NCBI RefSeq assembly: GCF_037975245.1
Contig: NC_092563.1
Span: 1,889,001 to 1,953,000 of the forward strand
Reading direction: 5' to 3'
Origin: Apostichopus japonicus
Lineage: Eukaryota > Echinodermata > Holothuroidea > Aspidochirotida > Stichopodidae
Length of the DNA: 64,000 nucleotides
Part shown: in pieces, positions 38,562 to 52,776 of the stretch
Layout: each line of letters opens with the position of its first letter
Numbering within the stretch: the first letter of the stretch is position 1
Translations under genes and position numbers: made by a program
Notes under the pieces: model-generated
What the model was told of the DNA's origin: nothing
The model's input: only the letters and a program-made list of their open reading frames with translations
The model's database searches: none

Positions 38562-38727
38562 GGGGTTAATCAACGGTCTAGCGTGCGTTACTCACATGAT
38601 TAATGCACGATCGGGGGATAATGCAAGCGATGCACGAGGGCGGAGCCCGAGTGCATCCAGCGATAGCATTAACACCCGGAGTGCATTAATCATGTGAGTA
38701 ACGCACGCTAGACCGTTGATTAACCCC
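38562..38727. repeat. Long palindrome with perfect 47-bp arms
   Basis: The left arm 38562-38608 (GGGGTTAATCAACGGTCTAG...) and right arm 38681-38727 are exact inverse copies. The 72-nt centre contains its own nested pairings: ATAATGC against GCATTA, and GATGCACGAGGGC against GCCCGAGTGCATC around a short centre. The centre is GC- and CpG-rich, unlike its surroundings. A diverged piece, CCGTGCGTTACTCACAGGATTAACC, recurs in part near 38838-38863, suggesting the palindrome is part of a larger repeat. Confidence 0.92.
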
Positions 38728-41700
38728 GTTCATTCATACACTACCATTTGTGTGGGGGAAAAATCATAAAACAAAACATTTTTGGTTACATATAACCAAA
38801 GATTTATTAAAGTGATGCCCCGTAATTTTACCGTGCGTTACTCACAGGATTAACCACGGTCAGCTGACCTGAATGGACCAATAGGATTTAGGAATCTTTA
38901 CTAAGTATGAATGAACATCCGCTTATATTCCAATAAACAGAACATATATACAATGTATTTAAGTCAGGTGTGAAATGAAGTCTCCAATTAAACCTAAAAA
39001 ATGGTTTAACAGAGTAGGACGCACCCAACCAAAAGAAACAAAAGAAAAATTTACCTTTTTTTTTTTACATTTTTTTTTCACAATTGCTTTACATTCATTT
39101 CATCATTTCAATTCCTTGTTGATTGTTGTATAATAAATCAGGTGCTAATTAGATAAATAATATGCATGCCATTTATGAGATCAAATAGAGTTATGAGGGA
39201 TATAACATTAATAATGTTTTTGCATAATTTGGTTGTCATTCTTTTAAAAATTGAGGCAATTCTCTAACAGTTTCATATTTTTGGTATTGTATTCCAAGTC
39301 TTAACAATCAACATTCTGCTCTCCTGTACGAACAAGGAAAAAGTTCGCACGAATTGATGCAACAAGTGCTCGGCTCTCGCCGCGAAGAGCCTTGCGTTTA
39401 CTATACATACATTCATATTAATTAGAGAGTAAAACAGAAATAAAGAGAGAAAGCTAGTATTAGAAACGGGTTGGGATAATTTAATATGTCGGTAATATTT
39501 TACCCCTTTTAAACTGTTTTGCATAGTAACGGTGCATGGAACAATCGATAACTAATGTGTCTGTGTGTCTGTGTGTATCTTTTATTGTCCGTTAGGACTA
39601 TTAACTTACAAACACTTTGAGACGTGAATGAGTTCAATAACTCTTCAACCTGACCGTTGATACCTTAAACATCCTCAATTTATTTTTGTGAAAATATACA
39701 ATTTCATTTGCCTAGAAAGACGTTTTCTTCGACTAGATGGCTTACTCAGCAACGGCAATCCAACAGGTGGAAATAAACGTGTTTGGTTTCTTTTATCAAT
39801 GACGTATAATGAAAACTGTAAAAAGGGGGTAAAAAGGGCGAAAGAATAAGGAAGAAGTAATAATTAAGTTGGTAAAAGAGAGATGTTAGTTTTTGATGAA
39901 ATACACACACATATATTTTCCTAACTAATTCATCTATTATAATAACATATTTTCAATTAACTTTTACGGTTAAGTAAAAAATAGTATTTGTTACATGCTA
40001 CATATTACATGTTTGTTACTGCAGTATAACAGTATCAAATGTATAATTCTAGGCGGTTCGTATTTAGGGCTCTACATGTATTGCTGAGTAGAGGTTTTTC
40101 TTGTAGATTTTTGACCCCGACATGATTTTATTTCAACGATAGATTTTACCATTCCAAGTGCTAAGAGCTTTCTTCAACCTGTTTTATGTCTACATTTGTA
40201 ACAAATCAATCAATTTTCATTATATCGTGGGTTATTTGGTCGGCCTTTTTTCTTACTTTCTTGAAACGATTTTGTAAAGCAATGGCTCCAGAATGAGGCC
40301 ATTTTGTTTTCATTGTCCTCTCTCTGTACACTGATCAGGCATGATAAGGGACCAAAATAAGGGAAAAGGTTAAAAAATTGACCAAAATAAAAAGAAATAT
40401 GTAAAGGTAAATATTCTTTACGTGCTCATAATCAATATCTTTAAAATTGTTTCTTTCCTTATGGCATTTAAATTATTTAATTTGATACTGTAAATTAAAT
40501 ACAGGGGGAAAAAAATCCGGTAAAAATGACCTGTTGAACTTACTTCCTAAGTTAACTAAATTAAAGCCCAGAGGCTGCAGTAAAACATGAAAGTTTGTCA
40601 AACGTTTCTTCTAAAATAAAAAAACATATAACTAATCAAAATGTCCCGATGGGATAGTCCTCTATATCACACTTTGTCAGAATCCAAAACTGTTCTTGGC
40701 CAGATATCGTGATTTTTGGTGGGATTCGTACAATTAATTCACTGCCCATGCGCGGTTATTGGACTACCAAGCTCTGAAAACCGTTGCCGAAAAGTTTCTA
40801 TAGACGGTGTGTGTAGGATATTGTACACACTGTAGTGTATACGCCGTGTGTACCCATCTCAGCACCACTATACAACCTGTAGATGCAACTTCGTGTAGTA
40901 TAATTTTTCTGACTTTTCCTTCGGGTTATGTGACATTATGCTGAAAGATGATAGATTCTCCAAGCAACGCAGACCTGACTAAATAGAGGGGGTGTGGAGG
41001 GGGGGGGGGTTGGTGAAGGGCGGACCCGTGGTCAGTTAATGGGAATGCGGAGGGGGTCTTGGTTAAATTTGAACGTGAGATTAATAATGATAGGTTCTCA
41101 TTTTCACTATAATGGATCTGGTTATATCGACGTCTCTACGCCAGTGAAAGAAACCCAGTAATACCGGTTAAGAATATTAACTACTACTCTCATAGAAAAT
41201 GGTCGTGTTTAGATTAATGTATATATACAGGTGGCAAGAGGGAAATCATGGCTGGAACAAAATGACCATGAACGTCTTTTACAGGAGGATCAGTGTATCC
41301 AATAGGACCTTATATACTAGAGAATACATTACAATTTAAGATGAAGGATTGCAGTCTTGTATCGGGGTCCAAGGCCTCCTCACACGTTTTTTTCTTGCGA
41401 CCGGTCAGCTCCTTAACGTACAGACGTAACATACAATGATATATCAATGACGTAATGTACTCAGATGCTATAGGGTCAACGAAGGTTGCTCTGCACGTGC
41501 ATTTTATACGTTGAAGTAACATCAAATCCATGAAATTTCCGAAACTGGAAAAGAATGTGTATCCTCGCTGTTTGAAGATGGTGGAAGAGGCAGGAGGGGG
41601 CGGGGGGTAGAATGCAATGGAAATGATGCGGGCGGGTGGAGGGGTGGCAGGGAGGTGTACATCATAAACCATGCCTATCACATATGTTAGCGATTACAAT

Positions 41701-44700
41701 TGAGTTTGCTTCACCTTGTCTATAGCTTTTTGAGAGAGACTTGTTTGAACTTTTGATATAGTGCAATACCTATTATTTAGTTACATCATCGTCCTCGTCG
41801 ACCTCTGTATAGTACGATCCTCACAGAAAGAACACTGATAGCTAAGAGCAGGGTGCAATTTACTGATCTGCCTCCTTGAAACCTCTTACAGCTTTAAACA
41901 GCAAACCGGCTTCTGTATAACTAGTATATATATGAGTGAATATATACGTTTGAAGGAGTTTCTTTTCTGGCTCACTTTGAATCAAATAAGAATGTTAATG
42001 TTTACATCGGCACGAACTGTTAAATATCGACAGCTGGAACTCAAGATGATTGTGAACGGTATCAGTACTTGTATATAGTGTTATTATTCAATAGATTTAA
42101 TGGAGAAACTCTAGAAGAGAAGTGCTTTTATATCTTTATTTCTTTATCGATTGAAATCGAGTGTTTACACAGTATCATCATGACTGTGATGGTGTAGAAT
42201 CAATTAAAACACATTATATCGATTGTGGATTACTATTAAATCCTATATATATACATAATGTGTACACACATATACATCGTTGCAGGTAACAAGACCTACA
42301 TTTCTCAGTTGTCAAGTAAATTCTTTAGATTGCTACATGGCTCGTTTCTAATGTAATGAAATTATTCACGAGCTTTTGAAGAGATTTGATAATTTAGGAC
42401 GATCCTGCGGCAGTTTTGAGGCACACTGTTTACAAGTGGCGAGAATTAAACTCGACCGTCTTATAGACAGACGCTCAATTCATCAATTCCTTTCCGATTA
42501 TACCTGAAGGAAAACTAAGGCTGCAGCCTTTTAATAATTGACCCATTTGTGTACCCACACCACGAAGAACTTTCAACTTTTGGAACGCTTTTTATTGTTA
42601 TCCCCAATTGAGTATATACAGGGAATGGGTTTCCGTATGGAGGGGGGAGGGGGAGGGTGGGGGTGGGGTCTAATTGTGTATACCTGTATCTCTGTAAACA
42701 TTTTTTACTTCTGTCTATGACCTGAAATACTATATTTGTCGGTGTGTTAGTTAGTTTGTTCGTCCATCAGTCTGTGACGTAGATTGTATAACATCGACCA
42801 TGTTACACATTACATATCCGAGTTCATGCAACTAAATATATAATATGATATGCCTACTTATGATTTCTTCATTACGTTGCTTGAGGTGTTTGACCGAAAT
42901 ACATGTTTTCATTCAGGCGTACGTATCGCAAAAAGAAAGAAAGAAATATACAAAATAAATTCCTATAAAGACTGCATTGTAAAACATTATCAATGTTATG
43001 AAAAAATATTCAAATAATTTAGCCCTTACCGAAATATGCAAACAACAAAGGAACTTTTATAAATAATTAAATCAACGAGTATTGCCTATATAAATCTCAG
43101 AAAGAAGTGATATCATATTCATGAATTTGAATGTTGAATTTTCTTTTACACTTGATTGCTTTTAACAACGTTCAAGTGGCTAGACTGAAACTTGACAATT
43201 ATGCAAATGACGTATCCTTGAAGTTTACTCTAAGAATTGGTTTTCTTGTAAAACCGGATTTTGTATTATTTTGGGTTTTTTATATCCCCTCTATAGAGTA
43301 GAAAAAGTTTCGCTATATCGGTAATATGTTATCGTCGAATGAAGTAAGCACACTGTTGACATTTATTATAAGCCTATAAATGTGATTTATGGATCATTCC
43401 TCTTCACCAATGACATAACTATTTTTATATGTTAAGTCTATAGCTCTAGGCTCCCTGTGATTGATTGGCTGCTTAAACCATTAAAATGATAAGAAAAAAT
43501 ATATTTGACAAAAATAAAGAACTATATATAATAATGGCTATAGAGATGAGGCATTACTTCCGACAATGAAAGCAATCTAATAGAAATCCTAATCATTTGA
43601 ATGGTGAAAGTAAAAATGTAACATTTACTCCCTTAAAGCTTATGAGGCAAATCATATTTTTTCGAAACCTTAATGATTATAGATGTAAGCAATTCCAAAC
43701 GGGTGATGTATACTGACTAAAGAGCCTCTTTAAAATAAAATAAAATAAAATAAGAACGAAGATTAATGCAAAAAGGTGATGATAAGATTTATGAATTTAA
43801 AGGGGATATCCGAAAGCTTTCTTCGATTAATTTAAAAGGAAATTCCGCGGTTAACAAATCCATGTTATAAGAATTCTTTGATAACCCTTGGTGTTGTTTT
43901 ATGATTAGTCATAAAAAAAAACAGTTGGTTTGATAGCTTCTATCTGTTGAAGCAGAGAAATGGTAATTTATGTCTGTATATGATGCCGTGTGTCTATCTA
44001 CAGGTGTCCTATAAATCTTTCCAAAACAAACAGCAAATTATGAGAGGGCAAAAGCAAATTGTTGCAAAGATTAATGTAACTATAAATAGACGTCATGTAC
44101 AGGATATATGTATTATAATAGTAAACAGGCAAACTTAAGATTATTAGCTTTTAATGATTGTGTATAATATGCATAAAATTAACATTATTTGAATATTTCC
44201 CAGTGGCCCGGAAGGAGGTGGGGGAGGGGCAGGCAGTGTGTTAACAATTCAAAATTCAAACGTTAATAGCTATGTCCATGGATTAGATTAATAAATGTGT
44301 GTCACATATATGATCAAACATATGTGTGTGATTGTCAGTCTTTTTGTCGGCGTGAAGAAAACGGGGGCATCATCTTATATGTAGAAAAGTTTCTTCAAGT
44401 AAAGTTCTTGTAGGCACTGCTAAAGAAATTGCATATTCAGAGGAAGTGAAAGAGGGCTCAATCGGAGACGGGTGAAGGGGGTGGGGGTGGGGCAGGGGTA
44501 CAAACGTCGAGTGGCAGTGGGCCGTCTGACTTTAATATGAGCAGGTTAACCACTAAAAAACATCATAAAACTTCCAAGAAAATGGATTATATGTGCATTC
44601 TGGACATCCTCTGTGCATTTGTGCATTCATACTCTGAATTCATACTGCAGTCATACTCTATGCCTTCTGTACGATGTTGATTTCCCAGTATCTGAATGAA

Positions 44701-44979
44701 TCTGCCAACAAACGTCACTTTTATTTAATTTTTCAACAATTGATTTTTTAATTACATGTTTCTGTTTTAATATTTCATCAAACAACTCTGGTTATTTTGG
44801 ATTACATAATTTTCGGTTCTCAACAGAAGTGCTCACTTTAAAGAACAAAATGGCGTTTTTTTTTACAAAAGAAAGGGACGCATTTAGTGTATGAAAACGT
44901 GTCGAGAACGGATTGGAAGAGGGCGCGTGTCCCCCCCCCCCTCCCGCTGTGCTCCCGTGGCTTGCACTTGCTTGTACAA
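38728..44979. other. Long gene-poor stretch
   Basis: No exon was recognised over 6 kb. G-run-rich patches occur near 40988-41060, 41590-41650, 42640-42668, 44205-44235 (starting CAGTGGCCCGGA, another possible hAT-like end) and 44476-44500. There is a (TAAAA)n tract at about 43735-43752. A 123-codon minus frame at 41310-41681 begins in a P-rich, G-run complement and is not credible. Confidence 0.45.
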
Positions 44980-44990
44980 ATATATATTTA

Positions 44991-45030
<40 letters not shown>
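44980..45030. repeat. (TA)n microsatellite
   Basis: About 50 bp of AT alternation with one GTA interruption. Confidence 0.93.
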
Positions 45031-45033
<3 letters not shown>

Positions 45034-46984
45034 ACCTTCCCGTTTTTTTTCCCAGTTTTCGCGTTTCATATATGACGTTAAATATATTTTCTAATTATTG
45101 TAAAAACTTTTCAAGATATAGCGAGAAACGTAAATTATTACAACGGTGCTTCTCACATATCGCAAATCATGAAAATATGTTGAAATAAATAGCGATTTTT
45201 ATGTTTGGGTGACTGTCAATAAATACTAAAATCCGAAATCATAATAATAACATAAAATGATAATTTATTAGACTTGATGAGAACGTTGGTGAGCATTAAT
45301 AATCATCGGGAGGTAGAATTTATGTTTATTTGATGAAGTTTACATTATCAGATAAATTCACATCAATGTGCTAACCAAACGAAATCAGCCAAAAGCACCA
45401 AATATATTTATACGATTTTCAAACATTTCTGCTGCGTTTATAAGATTAACATATTTTGCAGTTTAGATGTCAACACAAAGGAGCCCATTGCAACGTATAA
45501 TGTAGCTATATAGCTTATTCTGTATAGCCACAACCTAAAAGAAACACTGTCGAAGTTAAGCACACATGCCATAATTTAATTATTACGTTTTCGTGCAAAT
45601 GGAAAATAAATTAAGTTATGCCAGTTTTCGTTGATACTGTTAGTAAATATGTCATGTAGTATATTATAAGTTTATTTGGGATACAGTTTGTTTAGTAAAC
45701 AATATATTAAATTAAGCCTTATGGGATATGCACGTGTAATACAATTAAACCTAACAATTATGGATATTTTATTTGTTTCTATCTGTAACTTAAAACTCTC
45801 CTATAAACTGCAGTGCCGAAATGTCGAAAAATATCAAACCATAAGTCGTATGCTTTTTGCGTAAACGCAAACCATGATATTGATCCTTCGAAGTATCTTG
45901 CAGTGATATGACACACACACACGCACACACACACCCACACTATCGTCCTGTTCGCCGGGAAGGAAGTGGTAAATGTTTGCATACGTGCATGATGCGGTTA
46001 CGAAAATAATGACAATTTTATCTTCTATAAGATTTGTAAGTTCTAGGCCTATAACTTATCATTTCTGCGATATCAGATCAACGTTTTGACTCATTAGGAA
46101 ATTCTAATACTAACCAGTATTTTTTGACCGTTTTTAGATAGATCAAGTTGCTTTTTTGGTCGGTGATGTAGAAAGCTTCGAAAAATTGAGTGGTTGGTAT
46201 AGGGACGTTCCAAAGAATAATTTTATATTGCCGACTCAGTTAACGTGTTATTGACTGCCCTCGTGCATTCTCCTTAATGCGTTAAATGACTACATGATAT
46301 GTAAATTACTTTAGAGGAATTTAATTTTACACAACTCAGCAATATATACCATATAGAATAACTGAACACATCCCGACATCTCAGTTCTCATCTAAAAGTA
46401 AATTGACGTTAAAGGTCCGTGAAGTTCTGGAGTTAGAGATAAGAAAAAGACGTTATATGCCTTAGGAAATTCTTCCTTGGATTTCTAACAATGTAATCTG
46501 TATTCTATATTACATGTTTAATTCAATACTAAGATTTGACCCAAAAAATTGTTTCATGCATTGTTTTAACTTATACAACGATTTTCGTACATGTTCGTTT
46601 ATTTATTACTTTCTTCCTGCTTGCCTTAGGATCTGCTAAATGAGATAGAAAAAACAGACAGAAAGTCTTACGTGTACATAATGAAACCTGGGGCTCAATC
46701 GTTAACTTTTTTTCTCCCAATTAGTAAGCTGTACAGATTTATATAAAATGATAACATCTGTGAAGAAATTAGAATGACAACGTCCCTACAAGGCGTAGAG
46801 TTCTAAATAACCACCCGCTCAAAAGCAAAAAAAAAAAAAAAAACCAGGGAAGCAATTTAACACAGACAGATTACAGGGTTTACTACACAAGATAAGAAAC
46901 AGATATCGAACAATATTTGCTAACATAAACGTTTTTGTGGAGTACTGAGTAAAAATGATATACAACAGCTAAGCGTTTGGTTTT
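45031..46984. other. No gene seen
   Basis: This stretch contains a (CA)n tract at 45911-45938 and an A run of about 18 near 46828. The short frames are unrecognised. Confidence 0.5.
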
Positions 46985-47400
46985 ACAACAGGGTTAGACT
47001 TCGAGGGCGCTGTGGACACAAAATGGCTATCAGGGTTTATTTACTTGTGATCTAAAGTATCGCAGGTTCGAGCCATTGTCAGTCCTTGATGTTGTGTCCT
47101 TGGAGAGGTCACTTGATCTTCATTGCTGCCTCTATGAACACAAGTTGTATAAATGGAACCCTCTGCGAGGTAACTTGTTAACAAATGTGCGGGCGTCGTT
47201 TTGTGTTTGCACTCAATGTTGTGAAGTTTCCAGGGGACACGTAGATGCATGTGGCGTACTGTGCTCCAAGAGCCACTGTCTGTAAATTGTGTGCGCGTGG
47301 GTTTGTGAATATGACAAAACCCTATGAACTGCAGTGGCTAGCTGTTGTGAAAAGGTCTCGGCCCTTTTACAGAACTGTAAAACCTCAACTGCAACAGTAA
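46985..47400 (+). mobile_element. tRNA-derived SINE with a conserved-core-like domain
   Basis: A tRNA-like head contains TGGCTATCAGG (A-box-like, about 47023), ACTTGTGATCTAAAG (anticodon-arm region) and GGTTCGAGCC (B box, 47065-47074). After the head comes GTTGTGTCCTTGGAGAGGTC at about 47091, CACTTGATCTTCATTGCTGC, then GTATAAATGGAACCCTCTGC (about 47148). This arrangement of head plus GTCCTTGG...GTATAAATGG block is the kind of shared central core I associate with widely distributed invertebrate SINEs. Limits and target duplication are not resolved. The short opposing open frames over it are not genes. Confidence 0.65.
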
Positions 47401-48308
<908 letters not shown>

Positions 48309-48521
48309 GGAATCATAATGGAAACAAAGTTATCTTGAAAGGCACTCACTAGGACTAGTGTAAAGGTTTTTATTATTTTCTTGCATTACTATCATACTAA
48401 AGTAAAACAACCGTCCGCATTCCATCAACAGGAAGAAAATCCTTATCACATCTACATAAAAACAAGTAGGTAAAAAAACAACAGCAAAAAGCGACTGGGA
48501 ATGGAAAAGTACGAAAAAGAA

Positions 48522-48580
48522 AAATCGAATCAATGACCTCAGGAATACAAACTCTGCGTTCTACCATCTGAGCCATCCAG
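48522..48580 (-). pseudogene. tRNA-like sequence (minus half of a divergent pair)
   Basis: Minus-strand reading gives GGATGGCTCAGATGGTAGAA (A box/D arm), then CGCAGAG-TTTGTAT-TCCTG, which can form a weak anticodon arm with a TGT anticodon, then GGTCATTGATTCGAT in the B-box position. The T arm and acceptor stem are broken, so it is a pseudogene or SINE head and not a working tRNA. Confidence 0.5.
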
Positions 48581-48633
48581 ACCTGTAGTTTAGTGGCGAT
48601 CCCTATAGTCGTGGTTGGAATTCAGTTCAAGCC
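48581..48633 (+). pseudogene. tRNA-like sequence (plus half of a divergent pair)
   Basis: ACCTGTAGTTTAGTGGCGAT resembles an A box of the tRNA(Asp/Glu) type. GGTTGGAATTCAGTTCAAGCC sits in the T-arm position, with the B box degenerate. It starts within a few bases of the minus-strand unit, giving a head-to-head layout. Confidence 0.35.
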
Positions 48634-48833
48634 AAAAAATTCTTCTTTTGTGCTCTTTTCCAAATATTTTTTTTATGGAAACTCAATGAAAACTAAAGTT
48701 TTCCCTATGTCATTAAAAATGGTTGTTGTCGTCCATGTTCACACATAACGAGGTCATCGAAGAGTTAAGTGACATTAACCTATAGTTCAAACAATACAAA
48801 TATGCACTTTTACTCTTTTTACCATCTTAGTTC

Positions 48834-49127
48834 ATAGTACATTTAATACACCAACGGTGTTAATGTACAGACTTTATAGTAAATTGGACACTTAATACAC
48901 CAACGGTGTTAATGTACAGACTTTATAGTAATGTGGACACTTAATACACCAACGGTGTTAATATACATACTTTATAGTAAATTGGACACTTAACACACCA
49001 ACGGTGTTAATATACAGACTTTATAGTAAATTGGACACTTAACACACCAACGGTGTCAAGGTACAGACTTTATAGTAAATTGGACACTTAACACAACAAC
49101 GGTGTTAATGTACAGACTTTAAAATAA
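48834..49127. repeat. 49-bp tandem repeat, six copies
   Basis: CAACGGTGT occurs at 48852, 48901, 48950, 48999, 49048 and 49097, exactly 49 bp apart every time. Each unit has a short palindrome, ACACC-AAC-GGTGT, which is intact in copies one to four and altered in five and six. It is followed by AATGTACAGACTTTATAGTA and TTGGACACTTAA. Substitutions cluster so that neighbouring copies share variants. Confidence 0.96.
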
Positions 49128-49751
49128 ATGTCGTCAAAAACGATGTAGTGCCATAATGACATTTGAAATAACATTTATTTTTAGTTAATAGTAAACGATT
49201 TATTTTCTGCGCACAAGTAAAGCAAGATGATATGTTTATTTCGAAAAAGAAAAAAAAATGGAGGGGAGACTGGGAGCAAAGCACGCCGTATATTGATATT
49301 GATAAGTACTATGGTGAACACTGTCAAAGCATATTCTGCTACACGTTCAGTAAACTCAGGTGTGAAGATTATATTATGACTATTAATAATAAAGGCAAAG
49401 CCAGGTATTATCAATCATACTTGAAGGTCAAGCGAACTGTACGCTTTAATTATTTATTTACAAGGACACCAAGTAGACTGGGGAATTCCCTCGGTGGGAA
49501 TGACAATATTTTATTTCTAAGCAATGTAATTCATTCAACGCAGGAATCCCTGGTTTCATTTAGGTACAAAACTCGCGGTGAAGACGCAAACAATATTATG
49601 TTATGCATTAAGGCAAGAATCGCTGGTTTCATCTAGGTTATAAATTCGCGGTGAAGCAGACACACAGGTGACAACATCTAGCCAAAACATATTCTTTTTT
49701 ACCAATCACCGGCATTTTACCCCCCAAAAAGGTCAAAATTGTGTTAACGTC
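49128..49751. other. No confident gene; 73-bp local duplication
   Basis: CTGGTTTCAT(T/C)TAGGT plus TCGCGGTGAAG recurs at a 73-bp offset (49550 and 49623). A 134-codon plus frame (49232-49636) overlaps the first copy and matches nothing I know. Confidence 0.5.
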
Positions 49752-50013
<262 letters not shown>

Positions 50014-52283
50014 AGTGCATGTCTTTATAGCCTATACTACCCATCTTTTACTATGTACTGTAGATATAGGTCTCTAAGACATGCAATATTATACAAAGCA
50101 TTATGAATATCATCATTCATTAATGTTTCATTAACGAAAGATTATTAGAAAAAACAAAATGTTCGGAATTACAAAGAAATTCTTGAGGACTTGATTATGA
50201 AGACTTCACGAAAATTACCTATAAACATTTATTATCATTATTGAAACTGACAACCAATGCCTTGGGGATAAATCGATTATGCATCTTCCATTTTCATAAC
50301 ACATTGAGGCGTAATCGTGGGTCCTTTCATTAAGAATTCATGATTTATAGACCGTGAATAGATGATAGGTAAGTTTTATGATAGTTGAATGTTGAATGTT
50401 CCCTCCCAGTCTTTAGCTGCTATCTGACTTTGCCAAAGTATTTTAATTGGACTATAAAATGTAGAATGTCTGATATACCCATTCCAATAGTATATAGGTT
50501 ATTTCAATAGTTGACTGCTTACAGGCATTCGAATTGGTCTTATGCTGTAGAATGAAAGAAATCAAAACAAGAAGCCTATTGTGTGCAATATTAGTGGCTG
50601 CCTAAGGTTTAATCGGCTTTCGTTTTAATTATACAAATGCCTTAGAATGACAACAGTCTGGTGACCTATATTATTATAGCTAAGCTCGTCGACTTTCAGT
50701 TATTCTCAGTTAATAATTCAATTTTCTGATAAAATTATTAGCATTGTTAATTAATAAATCAGAGAAATAGAAACGTCAACGGAAGATCTGGCAAACTATT
50801 GCATACCGTTTATATCAGATTTTTTAAAAATTTTATTAAGGTTCAAATTCTTTTCTTTTCAGTGACGTCATAGGCACATTTTCCAAATGGATGCCAATGT
50901 AAACAGAGGCCTGTATACATTGATGAATAATTCTTTGTATAATTATTTGATGAGATTTATCAATACACTAAGAAAATCTGTCAAATATCAACAAAGTTTC
51001 AATGCTTTTTACATGAAATATGTCAATGTTATTATATATGGAATAAGGTAATTAATTTATAGTTGAATCTCTGACAAAATACCAAATTATTCTCAAACAT
51101 GATAACACGCCATGTAACGTCCACTGCGTAAACTATACTTCTGTATAGAAATATATAGGAAGGATTTTTTTTTAATAATGCAAAATTATAAATACTACTT
51201 GAGTGATAACTTTGATTACATTTTCCCTCTTCTTTTTGTATTGGCGGCACCAAAAAGATGGCTGAAAAAAAGAAACTAAATGTTTATTCTCGGGAGCTTA
51301 CATGGAATGGGGTGTAGGGGGGGGGGGTGGGGTGCTAATACACAATACCTCTATTATAGCATTGTAATGACGATAACTATAAGTGTATATGCATATAGGA
51401 AGTGTCCTGTATTATAGCTATACTTTCAGCATGTAGCGTTCAACGCCATGTTCTTCTCTTATTACTCAATATATTCACCATATTTTCATGGGGAAGGGAG
51501 AGGGGCGGGGTTAAGAGCCTGCCCTCATCGCCTTTTAAAAAGAAAATAGAAATAGACAATAATCTCCAAGATGAACCATCAGCGGTTAATGGTATCAAGT
51601 AATTTTAATATAAATTCTACTTTTGAATCAAACCAAGATGTTTTTATTATTGTTATTATTAATATTTTCTAGTAATAATTGCAAGTTGTTAGCGATGATT
51701 CTTCCAAATCAAATTTGAGAGTCATCATTCATAGATGCCACCACCACTACATCCTAGATTATTTCTCAAGACGGTGGCATTCTCAGAGATTTTCTTCCTT
51801 TTTGTTTTAGGTTTGTGTCTTCTAGGAATAATAAAAAACCAATAGGCTGATTTAATCCTTGATTATTACGACCGAAATAGATAAGGTCACTGTTTAATCA
51901 TAACACATCTGCAAGCTAGCCCTGCAGAAAACATCGCTAACGAAGTCCTAACTTATACCCGTATAGAGTGAAATATATAACATTGCTCCTACGGCGATTA
52001 GAATCATAAATATAAATTCATTTCCTGACTCAAGGCATTTAATATAATATATACTTATACATTTGGTAGAGGGTTTGTTTATATTTATGATCAAATAAAC
52101 AATAAATATACAATATAAAAACGAAAGATCCTTTCTTTTATTAAGAATGTGAACGACGTCTAAGAAAAAGTGGAGACTTTCTTTGTTTTTTCTCTGTGTC
52201 TGTGTCTGTATTTTGCGATTGTGTGTATTTGTCTCTGTCTTTTTTCAACGTATTTATGTAGGCATTTTCAATTTTTTAGTTTC
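50014..52283. other. No gene seen
   Basis: This stretch contains a TGACGTCA octamer at 50873-50880, G runs near 51317-51330 and 51492-51510, and a (TTA)n-like stretch near 51640-51665. No exon was recognised. Confidence 0.5.
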
Positions 52284-52776
52284 ATTTTCTTTTCTTTTCT
52301 TTTCTTTTCTTTTCTTTTCTTTTCTTTTCTTTTCTTTTCTTTTCTTTTCTTTTCTTTTCTTTTCTTTTCTTTTCTTTTCTTTTCTTTTCTTTTCTTTTCT
52401 TTTCTTTTCTTTTCTTTTCTTTTCTTTTCTTTTCTTTTCTTTTCTTTTCTTTTCTTTTCTTTTCTTTTCTTTTCTTTTCTTTTCTTTTCTTTTCTTTTCT
52501 TTTCTTTTCTTTTCTTTTCTTTTCTTTTCTTTTCTTTTCTTTTCTTTTCTTTTCTTTTCTTTTCTTTTCTTTTCTTTTCTTTTCTTTTCTTTTCTTTTCT
52601 TTTCTTTTCTTTTCTTTTCTTTTCTTTTCTTTTCTTTTCTTTTCTTTTCTTTTCTTTTCTTTTCTTTTCTTTTCTTTTCTTTTCTTTTCTTTTCTTTTCT
52701 TTTCTTTTCTTTTCTTTTCTTTTCTTTTCTTTTCTTTTCTTTTCTTTTCTTTTCTTTTCTTTTCTTTTCTTTTCTC
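52284..52776 (+). repeat. (TTTTC)n pentanucleotide array, about 98 copies
   Basis: About 490 bp repeat TTTTC with no interruption that I can find. The 15-bp coding period lacks stops in all frames, creating frames of 195-234 codons on both strands (S-F-L-F-F and K-E-K-K-R repeats). These are not genes. A perfect homopyrimidine strand of this length is a candidate for triplex formation, and its exact length is prone to assembly error. Confidence 0.98.

Noticed and set aside
49232-49636. 134-codon frame as a transposon or retroelement protein
   Set aside because: No reverse transcriptase, integrase or transposase motif; part of the frame is a 73-bp local duplication.
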